Source: Puntigrus tetrazona (lineage: Eukaryota > Chordata > Actinopteri > Cypriniformes > Cyprinidae). Taken from it: a stretch of 64,000 nt of DNA. The notes beneath the pieces were generated by a model, which was not told the origin of the DNA, ran no database searches, and saw nothing but the letters and a program-made list of their open reading frames with translations. The stretch spans positions 15,698,225 through 15,762,224 of the forward strand of contig NC_056699.1 of assembly GCF_018831695.1 (NCBI RefSeq), read 5' to 3'. A program made the translations under genes and the position numbers. Positions 9,201 through 17,398 of this stretch are shown piece after piece (positions within the stretch are counted from its first letter, which is position 1; the number at the start of each line of letters is the position of its first letter).

Positions 9201-11569
9201 CAGCTTTGAGAAGCGTGATGTTGCTGGCTCAGGCTCAGAGATCACAGCATGCACATCTTTTCTGTCGTAGAAAATTGAATCTACAGTTTGTGGCCACACG
9301 AACAGGTTTTTGTCACCAGATTGTAGCATACAATTGACCTGCACTTCTTCTCCCTCAACCGCAAGCACTTGACCAACATAAGGCTTTTCATCATAAATGA
9401 CAACAACAAACTTGCCACAAAGATCTAGGTTTTCTTGTTCCCTAGGTGGTTGAGGAGGAGAGCTTGGGGGATTCTCAGTGTTGCACACAGTGCGTCTCAC
9501 TCTCAGGTCTACTGTTACGGGCTTGTAACAAGGGCATGGACTCTTCTCTGTTTTCCTACAGAAGCATGAAACAGTCCTGTGAGTGATCTCCGAAGGCTGG
9601 GAAGACCAAACCTGGTGTATTTTAAAGGTGCCCTTCACAGCCTCCAAATTGTCAGGAATTAGCTCATCACACTTTTCAATGCTTTCTCTGTTTACCCAAT
9701 AGTGTGTGATGCTTGAGCCTAATCTTGTGTTCAGCATCTCATAGAGTTGCTGTGGTGTCTGAAGTTCACCACCTCGTTGGACAAAGCGATCTGCTTCTCT
9801 TTTTATTGCCCCACCAATCCCATCTGGGGTTTTCTTTACCTCTCTCTTTTCCTTGCAAGATACTCTGCTCTTGCTGCAGGGTCGGAGTTGACTTTCTGTC
9901 TATAACGAGCAGTCTTCTCTTTGCTTGTTAATCGTGCCATCTAGGAAATAGGTAAAATAGGTTAAAACTTGTTTAAAATGACTAATATAGTCACATAAAT
10001 GGAATGTCATTCTGTATAGTTTTTTTACATTTTTCCTGTAGGATTGTACTACAACAAAAATAAATGCTTATCCCTATAAAAGGAATGGAAAATGGCTGAA
10101 TTTAGAAAAAAAAGATAAAATATACAAATAATTATGCTTAAACAATTAACTCTATGTATATAATTGATGTATAGAATATGAAAACTACAAATACAGGACA
10201 TATATCTATAATTTAAAACACTCAGCAGTGGTCGCCCCACATGATACTTGGTCGCCCCATATGATGTTTTCAAGTTCATTCAAGTATAAGAGGCTAACAG
10301 TTAGCCTCAGAAACCAAACTAGCTTCTTCTAGTGATATGCCACTATCAAATTTATCATCAAAATATAGATTTTTGAGAAAAAACTTATAATTCACAGTTT
10401 TGGGGTGGTCGCCCCACATGATGACCAAAAGTGACTACGACATTACAGCAGTTAAAAAACTGCTTTTTCTTACTATATGAGAAAGACTGAGTTACCTTAC
10501 AGTTGTTTCCAGGGGGTCTTCACTTGTGTCTGGCTGATGCAATATCCCATCCTTGAGATGTTGTTCAAAATAAAGGTCCCAAAATTGTGGTTTTTTGATG
10601 GTCGCCCCGGATGATATGGATAGAATCAACATAATTTGGACAACATTTGTTTGTATATCATGATAGAAATATATGTGCAAATGCTTTATAGTTTTGTCAA
10701 TGGATGTAAAACATGTTTGAAATTATGCCAACTAGGAAAAGGGATATATTTAAGTTGATTTAAAGTGTTTTTAAACCAGTTGTCCTAACAAAAGTCAAGG
10801 CTGGACGGTCGCCCCATATGATGTTTTGGCACTTCGGATAGCAGAAAAATTATGAAAAACTTAAAAATTTGGATAAGTTAGAGTGGTTTAGTAGGTGAAG
10901 AAGGTATAACAAGTAGATGAGAAATTTTTATGTATTTTTTATTTTTTTCTGCAAAATAAAATTAACCCGGACAGAAAAAGGGGGCGTCACGTCATTGACC
11001 CACATACCATTTCACTGGCATATACTTCATGTCTGTCAACAGTGTCTCTGGTAAGAGTTTCTTTATAATCTTGTCTTCTCTTGCGTAATCTAAAAAAGCA
11101 GCATATTTGTACAAATATTATTAGATATTTCTACAATACCTACTTCCATCAAGTTTAATCTAATCAAATCACATTCAGTGCTTTAACCTACTTTAGTGTG
11201 GATAAATGAAGATCTGACGGCACACTGTCTGTATCTTTGTGTCCACTTCTCAGAAAATCAACACTGAAAATACAGTATATGTTATGAAATAAATAAAACA
11301 GAAATAAAACACATCTCTCTGTTATACCTGCAGATGCTTTTGAGTTCCTCCAGCGTCTTTGGCTCAATGCCTAGCTCTTCGATGAATTTTACGTCCTCTA
11401 TCTCTGGGGCTGTGTCAGTATATGAATACAGCTCCGGATTTAACACATCCTGCCACAAATATCTAAATGTGCCGATATGAAACTCCTTAGAGTTTACATC
11501 TGTAAACTCATAAACAGGCACGTTTTCATGTGACTTTTCTTCGCACAACGAAACACCGCATTCAGCCAT
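3137..11569 (-). CDS. snapc3: snRNA-activating protein complex subunit 3 (SNAPC3/SNAP50), nine-exon gene
   Basis: SNAPC3 is a core subunit of the nuclear SNAPc complex, which binds the proximal sequence element of snRNA promoters and supports Pol II and Pol III transcription of snRNA genes. Exons (high to low): 11569-11328, 11263-11192, 11089-11008, 8175-8071, 7986-7837, 7722-7640, 5544-5386, 3675-3568, 3284-3137. All have AG/GT borders and compatible phases, giving 382 codons plus stop against about 411 in human (from memory). Recognisable blocks are PDNLRDLIPEGELILTFN (aa 145-162), VLGSQKLSDLRDAI, EFSNTPD, KSAFFFFNGTFF and RYPECQD. The C-terminal Cys-rich zinc region has GDCEHV, RKCSVC and DPCLFCDQCFRMFHYD, and ends DPGTFN. 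The ATG at 11569 opens the only long frame. The introns hold two DNA transposons; the coding exons look intact. Confidence 0.93.
3568..3675 (-). CDS. snapc3: snapc3 coding exon 8
   Basis: Acceptor GTGTTAG, donor GTAAAC. Codes LVHQDDCLDINLYPL and RKCSVCHLYIS, including a CxxC pair of the zinc region. Confidence 0.92.
3745..4721 (+). mobile_element. Decayed Tc1/mariner transposon in snapc3 intron 7
   Basis: The plus strand carries scattered Tc1 transposase remains: MNDLQRAGTKVTKARRVPL, CLKFAREHLDDPEEDW with ENVIWSGE (first Asp region), and near 4275 a QHDNDPKHTAQ-type stretch (second Asp region). These lie in different frames, so it is broken by frameshifts and deletions. The right end (4652-4721) reads ...TTTTTACCCCACTGTA. 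Its complement matches the left segment 3748-3777 (AAAAAGATGAGAGAGGTCTG), so terminal inverted repeats are visible, but the outer ~40 bp of the left one are missing. Opposite in orientation to the host gene. Confidence 0.85.
4722..5385. other. snapc3: Rest of snapc3 intron 7
   Basis: AT-rich intron sequence. The word AACATCATATGACCC at 5223-5237 is the inverted form of the word at 2816. Nothing else recognised. Confidence 0.4.
5386..5544 (-). CDS. snapc3: snapc3 coding exon 7
   Basis: Acceptor CTAAAG, donor GTCAGC. Codes MEDTSFCDLKMKIGFPYLY and HQGDCEHVV, the start of the Cys/His-rich C-terminal region. Confidence 0.92.
5545..7639. other. snapc3: snapc3 intron 6
   Basis: About 2.1 kb of AT-rich intron. 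I see no transposase or RT motif, no RNA gene and no clear tandem repeat. Confidence 0.5.
7640..7722 (-). CDS. snapc3: snapc3 coding exon 6
   Basis: Acceptor ACTTAG, donor GTAAGAC. Codes DHYKSAFFFFNGTFFSDT and RYPECQDIS, then a split Met codon. Confidence 0.92.
7837..7986 (-). CDS. snapc3: snapc3 coding exon 5
   Basis: Acceptor TTTTCCAG, donor GTTAGAAAC (the weakest donor of the gene), phase 0. Codes VLGSQKLSDLRDAI and EFSNTPDMVPQFISK. Confidence 0.92.
8071..8175 (-). CDS. snapc3: snapc3 coding exon 4
   Basis: Acceptor TATATAG, donor GTATGTC, phase 0 at both ends. Contains PDNLRDLIPEGELILTFN, a conserved SNAPC3 block. Confidence 0.92.
8437..10823 (-). mobile_element. Internally deleted DNA transposon with GGTCGCCCC subterminal motifs (snapc3 intron 3)
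   Basis: The left end TCATCTGGGGCGACCGT (8438-8454) and the right end ACGGTCGCCCCATATGA (10805-10821) are complementary at all but one position, like terminal inverted repeats. The motif GGTCGCCCCACATGATG or a close variant recurs inside, near 8792, 10230, 10250, 10408 and 10600, with a weaker copy at 8773. The enclosed minus-strand reading frame is of a kind common in fish repeats. I could not find a target duplication, so the exact ends are uncertain. Confidence 0.55.
9159..9940 (-). pseudogene. Element-encoded ORF of a fish repetitive family, broken
   Basis: From ATG 9940 the first 34 codons read MARLTSKEKTARYRQKV and on to EYLARKRER, a basic start, then stop. One frame over, the text continues TPDGIGGAIKREADRFV and runs into a 192-codon open frame (9737-9159). 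That frame has FKIHQVWSSQPSEITHR, a Cys-rich VSCFC, and a C-terminal module LDLCGKFVVVIYDEKPYVG with VNCMLQSG and VWPQ. I have a sense of this N- and C-terminal combination from uncharacterised proteins of fish repeats. The middle (expected catalytic part) is missing, so this is probably an internal-deletion derivative. No named function is assigned. Confidence 0.5.
11008..11089 (-). CDS. snapc3: snapc3 coding exon 3
   Basis: Acceptor TTTTTTAG, donor GTATGTG. It codes a basic stretch LRKRRQDYKETLTRDTVDR ending ASEM. The next intron is the longest (2.8 kb) and contains a DNA transposon. Confidence 0.85.
11192..11263 (-). CDS. snapc3: snapc3 coding exon 2
   Basis: Acceptor TTTTCAG, donor GTAGGT. 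It codes VDFLRSGHKDTDSVPSDL and on to HLSTL, with split codons at both ends. Intron 1 is only 64 bp. Confidence 0.85.
11328..11569 (-). CDS. snapc3: snapc3 coding exon 1
   Basis: Begins MAECGVSLCEE and ends with LKSIC plus AG of a split Ser codon at the donor GTATAAC. Codes aa 1-80. An acidic stretch (DTAPEIEDVKFIEELG) lies in its second half. Confidence 0.88.
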
Positions 11570-11720
11570 AACGAGCTGTGAAACATCATTGCCGCAGATT
11601 CTTCTTCTTCCATGACGATGAACGTTTCAGGAGCACCGCTGCCACCTACTGTACCGACGTGTATTGTACACCTACCCCAGCCCGCCCCTGCCGCATGTTC
11701 CTGTTTGGCAGGTTTGTGTG
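11570..11720 (-). promoter_or_regulatory. snapc3: snapc3 5' UTR and putative promoter
   Basis: Just upstream of the ATG the DNA becomes GC-richer with several CpGs (around 11610-11700), unlike the AT-rich surroundings. No TATA box is evident, as expected of a housekeeping promoter. The transcription start cannot be placed from sequence alone. Confidence 0.4.
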
Positions 11721-11829
11721 AAATGATGTTTTAATACTCACTCACTGGGGTAGTCGACTCCAATATAGCTGTTTGACCTGCTACGAGGTGACTACCTCTG
11801 CCTTAAAACAGCAGCACAGGTAGGTGTTA

Positions 11830-13020
11830 TTATAACATTGCAAAATACGTAAAAAGAGTAGTTTTATGAGAAGACATAAAAATGGAAAAAATAATTATTT
11901 CTAGACAAAGGGGTCATATGATGCTTTTTAAAAGATCGTTATTTTGTGTAAACATAATATGTTGACATGCATAATTTTTCAAATACTGTACATCAGAGGC
12001 AGGCCATCACTAGGAATTCTTGGCCCTGTGCAATGAATTTGCTATGAGGCCCCCCTAAAAACAACGTTATTATTATTATAATGGTTGCAATCATAAGATG
12101 TAAAATAACGTTTGGGTCATAGGGCCAAATGGAATAAAAAATATTATTCAAAAAACATTTATAAGCAAAATGTGCTTTTTACCTTGTACTATTGTATACT
12201 TAATTTCAACTTTATCTTTAAAAGAAGTCAAGATGTGTTTAACATTTGAAATCACATTCTCATGTTAGCAGACAGATTGCACTTTCACATGTGACCAACA
12301 ATTCCACAACAAACTGATGGAGTTGACACATCTGACAGTGGTGACGAAAATCTGAATTTGTAATTATTTTAAATATCAAATACATTGGATCAATTAATTA
12401 CTGTGTTAAAACAAACACAACAAACAGTAAGTATGTTATTGTATATGAAGCTATTTTTCAAGAGTCACATTTAAGTATTGTAAGCATTATTATTATTATT
12501 ATACTTATTAAGCATTATGTCACTAAACACAAAATATTGTGTTTCATCTGACAGTGTTGACAAATTTGGCATTTCTTTCACAAAACAAATGGAGTTCATG
12601 TAGTAGACATTTTGTTCTGTTGATGCTAGATGCTAATGCAACCTGCTTCAGGAGAATAAAATGAAATTAATTAAAATCAAATTAAATGAAATTATATTTC
12701 TAAACATTTCTTCAGAAACTGGAAAATGGTGATGACATATCATGGTTGTGATACAAAAATATTAACATTAGGATTATTACATTTTAATGAATGTCCGATC
12801 GTGTTGACAAAAAGTGTGGACACAACTTTGAAAACCTTATGAAGCATGCATGTCAATGAAAAACAACCTACTTTAATATTAAATATTATGAATATAGTAT
12901 TAATTTGAAAGCATTTGAATACTTGGACCCTTCTTTGTGGACACACTGTTTTAGATGTAGTGAATAGACAATAAGTGTCATAAATTTGGTATAATAAACA
13001 GACAATTAAATTGAAGGTGA
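11830..13020. other. AT-rich intergenic DNA
   Basis: Non-coding, AT-rich, with short (TTA)n runs near 12060 and 12490. One GGGTCATATGATG word lies at 11911-11923. I see no gene or complete element. Confidence 0.5.
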
Positions 13021-13034
13021 TACTTGAGTTACAT

Positions 13035-13120
13035 TAGTACCTTAGCATCCACACAGCAACACTCTAGTAACCACCACAGGTACCTTAGTAACCATCCCAA
13101 GTACCATAGCAACCACACAG
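13035..13120. repeat. TAGCAACC minisatellite, left part
   Basis: Repeated ACCTTAGTAACC/ATAGCAACCAC words of about 20 bp, continuing after the inserted LTR at 13671. The 'CCTTAGCAACCAC' motif is of a type familiar from cyprinid genomes (from memory). Confidence 0.75.
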
Positions 13121-13670
13121 TGTTGTGGAATTTTATTGTTGATTTGGAGACGAAGTCACTTCCCAAGCAAAGAGACTCGTACAGCAGGATTTTAGGTGTC
13201 AGGAAAAAACTTTATTGACAAGTCTGAGATAGCAGCAGTCCGCCTCTCCCCTCTTGTTCTCTGTCTCCTCTTTTTAAACCCCTGCTAGCGTCCCACCCCA
13301 CATACCATCAGTTTTAGGTAAGAACATCTGTGTTCAATCTTAGGGTTTTTGTTTCTGTCCCTTGCCAATTCTATAGGGTCTGTGTGCGTGTGTTTGACAT
13401 GAGGCCCCCTTACTTATGGTTTCTTTCTATGAGAACTTGGTGACTTCTGACCTTATTGCATTTACCAGTTCATGTATGTTTTGCAGACCCCACTGCCTTC
13501 GCACGCAATCTAGCCCCCACTGCCTTCGCATGCTCTCTAGACCCCACTGCCTTCGCACGTAATCTTCTAACAGCAGACACCATTATGTTTAAGAAGGGCA
13601 CAAAAGTAACATGTAGTTAACTCATAAATGTATAGAAATTATAAAATAAAGCTGAAGGAAAACTTTGTCA
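13121..13670 (-). mobile_element. Solo retroviral-type LTR with 4-bp target duplication
   Basis: The 550-bp segment begins TGTTGTGG and ends TTGTCA on the plus strand, giving TG...CA ends on both strands. It is flanked by ACAG on each side (13117-13120 and 13671-13674). Read on the minus strand, it has a TTTAAAAAG TATA-like box near 13275, CAATAAAG near 13215, and finishes CCACAACA. The ERV LTR at 22401 shares the same final bases. It interrupts the TAGCAACC minisatellite. No internal region remains, so it is a recombined solo LTR. Confidence 0.75.
13487..13567. repeat. Three ~28-bp tandem repeats inside the solo LTR
   Basis: CCCCACTGCCTTCGCA occurs three times in tandem with spacers CGCAATCTAG, TGCTCTCTAG and CGTAATCTTC. 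They lie in the U3 part of the minus-oriented LTR, where enhancer repeats are usual. Confidence 0.75.
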
Positions 13671-14040
13671 ACAGCAACCAAAGCAAGTACCTTAGCAACA
13701 GCATAGTAACACCTTAGCAACCACATAGCTATACCTTAGCAACCACCCCACGTACCCTAGCAACTGCATAGCAACACTTTAGCAACCATCCTGGGTACCC
13801 TAGTAACTGCCTTAGCAACCACCCCAAGTACCCTAGCAACTGCAAAGCAACACCTTAGCAACCACCCTGGATACCCTAGCAACCGCATAACAACACCCTA
13901 GCAACCAGAAAGCAACATCTTAGCAACCACTCTGGGTACCCCAACAACCACCCTAAATACCCCAGCAACTCGATCGCAACTCCCTAGCAACCACATCTAG
14001 CAACCACCTATAGGTAGAATATCATAGCAACCACTCTGAG
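13671..14040. repeat. TAGCAACC minisatellite, right part
   Basis: Many copies of CCTTAGCAACCACCC(T)GGGTA and GCATAGCAACAC, roughly 20 bp each. It is followed by a short (TATATC)n run near 14052-14072. Confidence 0.8.
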
Positions 14041-14074
14041 GTCCCTCGGCATCTATATATCTATATATCTAACA

Positions 14075-15000
14075 AAGTGCTTACTTTTAAAACCTAGTTA
14101 AAACTACACAGACTGAAAAGATAAAACTTACAACTTACAACTTTCTAAATTTTAACTTTTTAACTTTAAAATCTTAAACTTTTAAAACTTTCTGGTAAGG
14201 CTTTCTCAAGCCAGCTTAAAGTTTGTCTTGACAAACTTTTGTTTATGAATTATTAACTCACAGACAGAAGATTTTTTTTTCTCAATAAAATGTATTTTAT
14301 TATTGATGCACTATATCAGTAAACAAAACTACTTTATTTAGCCTAACTGCACATTGAAAGTGGCTTATAAACTCTCAATACTCTCAAATAGTAACTAACA
14401 TCAAAAACATACATTTTCTAAAATCTGATTATACAGTTTATTCAAATAATATTTAAATCAATGACTGAAAGCACCATTACAGAATATTATATAAATAAAT
14501 GCGCAATTTTTTTTTTTTTACACACTGTAACTTATTTGTTTATCTATACTTGCAGTAACGTTACCTGCATGGGAACAAACCAACCGCAGGAGTGTGGTTA
14601 TGACTTAAGGATGACTTAGATGACTTAAGGAAATGATAAATCGATTAATTGAACCGAACTGTGGAAAAGAATCACTGCAGAAATGACTCAGACTTTACAT
14701 CACTAACAGAGATCACAAACAAAAAAAATTGGGGTTGAGTTCAGGGGTTTGTGTATGGAGCTGAATCAAAACCCTGTAAATGCAATAAGACTAATCTGAG
14801 AAGAGACATCCAAAGGAACAAAAGGACTTCAAAAAGAGAGTAAACAACACCACCCACGTTGCTTTTATGACACCCTCCTCACTTCTACTCTTCCTGCTTC
14901 CCCTCCTTCTGCCCAAAAGAGTTGGCTTAAAGTTCATTAGGAATAAGGCATTATATGTCATGTGTCTTGTGAACCTATTGTTCTTCACTTTCATGTTTGG
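14075..15000. other. AT-rich intergenic DNA
   Basis: No exon, element or RNA gene recognised. Short low-complexity AAACTTTTAAAACTTT and poly-T runs. Confidence 0.4.
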
Positions 15001-15009
15001 TCTCATTTG

Positions 15010-15540
15010 AAAGGTCTCAGTGTGATAGGTAAATTGGTCTCAATTTCACAGTAATCACTTATAATACGGAAAAGATTCAGAACTTGATAGAACTGTGTTC
15101 TGTTGAGAAGGGAGTGTGTCCTCCTTTTGGGTCTCTGAAAGTGTTCCAGCCAGGTGTGACCCTGGAGCACGGGAACCTAAACATCAAAAGGTTTATACAA
15201 CTAAATTTGGTATCTCTTTGTCTGGTCTGAGTATATAAGGAAAGTGACAAAACACAACAAGGCGCGATTTAGTAGCCAGATCGGCCCGTAGTGTGGTGTG
15301 TGTCCTCATACACCATACTATGTACTTTTCTAAAGACCAGGTATAATGACCTTTTAAGTTTGTTTTATTTTGTATTGTGTTATTTTTGTACTGCTGATCA
15401 GTTGTGCAAATGTTTATGAATTATACCAATTTGGAAACTATTCTTGCCTGGCAAAATAAACGTCAATCTTGGTTAACTTATAATATTGTCTGAAATAACT
15501 TTTCTAGTAGGTTAGTGACTTCTGAGGTTTTCCACATTAT
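15010..15540 (+). mobile_element. Possible LTR-like segment
   Basis: It contains a TATA-like GAGTATATAAGG at ~15230 and, about 220 bp later, AAAATAAACGTC (poly(A)-like). That spacing suits an LTR U3-R. I could not define TG/CA ends or a target duplication, so this is a weak call. Confidence 0.3.
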
Positions 15541-15649
15541 TGTAGTGCTAGGGTGAGTCAGATCAATGATCGATGGATAGAGACGGGGGCACGTATTTGA
15601 AATCTTGACTTCTGGCCACCAAACTGGCTTAGCATGCTATTACTTAGGG

Positions 15650-17398
15650 AATGCATAAAAAATTACTCTTTTTGAGTCTGGTTACCATGGTCGAGTGGAA
15701 AAGCCTGGATGTTTGGGCTTAGGTACTGAATCAAATCAAGCCCAGTAATGTGTTACTGTTATGGGGTTAGTCTGTGAGCCTGGATGTCTGGACTTAGGTT
15801 TTGAATGCTTAAAAATTTCTGCCAGGGTTACCGTGGTCGAGTGGAAAAGCGTCCGAGAAGTGGAACTTAACCCGGCCAACATCGGCTGGATGAAGCGCCT
15901 GGATGTCTGGACTTAGGTTTTAAACACTTAAAAATTTCCTCCAGGGTGATGGGTGTCGAGTGGGAAAGAGTCCAAGAAGTAGCACCTATCACGGCCAAGA
16001 TCGGCTAGATGAAGCGCCTGGATGTCTGGACTTAAAAATTTCCTCCAGGGTTACCATGGTCGAATGGGAAAGTGTCCGAGAAGTCGCACTTAACCCGGCC
16101 AAGATCATGCCCATGAAAGTGTTATAGTAAAGGGGTGAGTCTGTGGGCCCAGGCCATAAAGAAAACTGCAGTCCTGGGCCTTTACTAAATAACATCATGC
16201 CCAGTGATGTGTTACTGTTATGGGGTTAGTCTGTGAGCCTGGATCTCTAGACTTAAGTTTTGAACGTTTAAAAATTTCCTCCAGGGTGGTGGGGGTTGAG
16301 TGGGAAAGAGTCCAGGAAATAGCACCTATCACGGCCAAGATCGGCTAGATGAAGCGCCTGGATGTCTGGACTTAAAAATTTCTTCCAGGGTTACCATGGT
16401 CGAGTGGAAAAGCGTCCGAGAAGTCGCATTTAACCCAGCCAATATCACCTGGATGAAGCGCCTGGATGTCTGGACTTAGGTTTTGAATGCTTAAAAATTA
16501 GTTCCAGGTTTACCATGGTCGAGTGGGAAACCGTCCAAGTAGTCGTACCTAACTCGGCCGATATCAGCTGGATGATGCGCCTGGATGTCTGGACTTAGGT
16601 TGTGAATGCTTAAAAATATCTTCCAGGCTTACCATGGTTGAGTGGAAAAGTGTCCGAGAAGACGCACTTAACCCGGCCAATATCGGCTGGATGAAGCGCC
16701 TGGATGTGTGGACTTAAAAATTTCTTCCAGGGTTACCATGGTCGAGTGGAAAAGCGTCTGAGAAGTCGCACTTAACCCGGCCAATGTCACCTGGTTGAAG
16801 CGCCTGGATGTCTGGGGTTAGGTTTTGAATGCTTAAAAATTTTATCCAGGGTGGCGGGGATCGAGTGAAAAAGTCGTCTGAGAAGTCGCACCTAACTCTG
16901 CCAATATCGGCTGGAAGAAGCACCTGGATGTCTGGACATGGGTTTAAAACGCTTAAAATTTTCTTCCAGGGTTACCATGGTCGAGTGGTAAAGTGTCCGA
17001 GAAGTCGCACTTAACCCGGCCAATGTCGTCTGGTGGAAGCGCCTGGATGTCTGGGGTTAGGTATTGAATGCTTAAAAATTTCATCCAGGGTGGCGGGGAT
17101 CGAGTGAAAAAGTCGTCTGAGAAGTCGCACCTAACTCTGCCAATATCGGCTGGAAGAAGCGCCTGGATGTCCGGACTTAGGTTTAAAACGCTTAAAAATT
17201 TCTTCCATGGTTACCATGGTCGAGTGGTAAAGCGTCCAAGAAAATCACACTTAACCCGGCCAATATCGCCTGGATGAAGCACCTGGATGTGTGGACTTAA
17301 AAATTTCCTCCAGGGTTACCATGGTCGAATGGGAAACCGTCCAATAAGTTGCACCTAACTCGGCCAATATCGGCTGGATGAAGCGCCTGGATGTCTGG
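15650..17398 (+). repeat. Satellite block A1, plus orientation, ~119-bp units
   Basis: Tandem units built as: GCTTAAAAATTTCTTCCA, GGGTTACCATGGTCGAGTGG, GAAAGCGTCCGAGAAGTCGC, ACTTAACCCGGCCAATATCG, CCTGGATGAAGCGCCTGGAT, GTCTGGACTTAGGTTTTGAA. Copies differ by 5-20% by eye. A few 211-bp variants are mixed in (e.g. from 16090). The left edge near 15640 is not sharp. The block ends where a LINE is inserted. Confidence 0.95.

Noticed and set aside
12000..12060. GGCCATCACTAGGAATTCTTGGCCC segment as a hairpin RNA
   Set aside because: Complementarity is limited to GGCC-type ends; no convincing stem.
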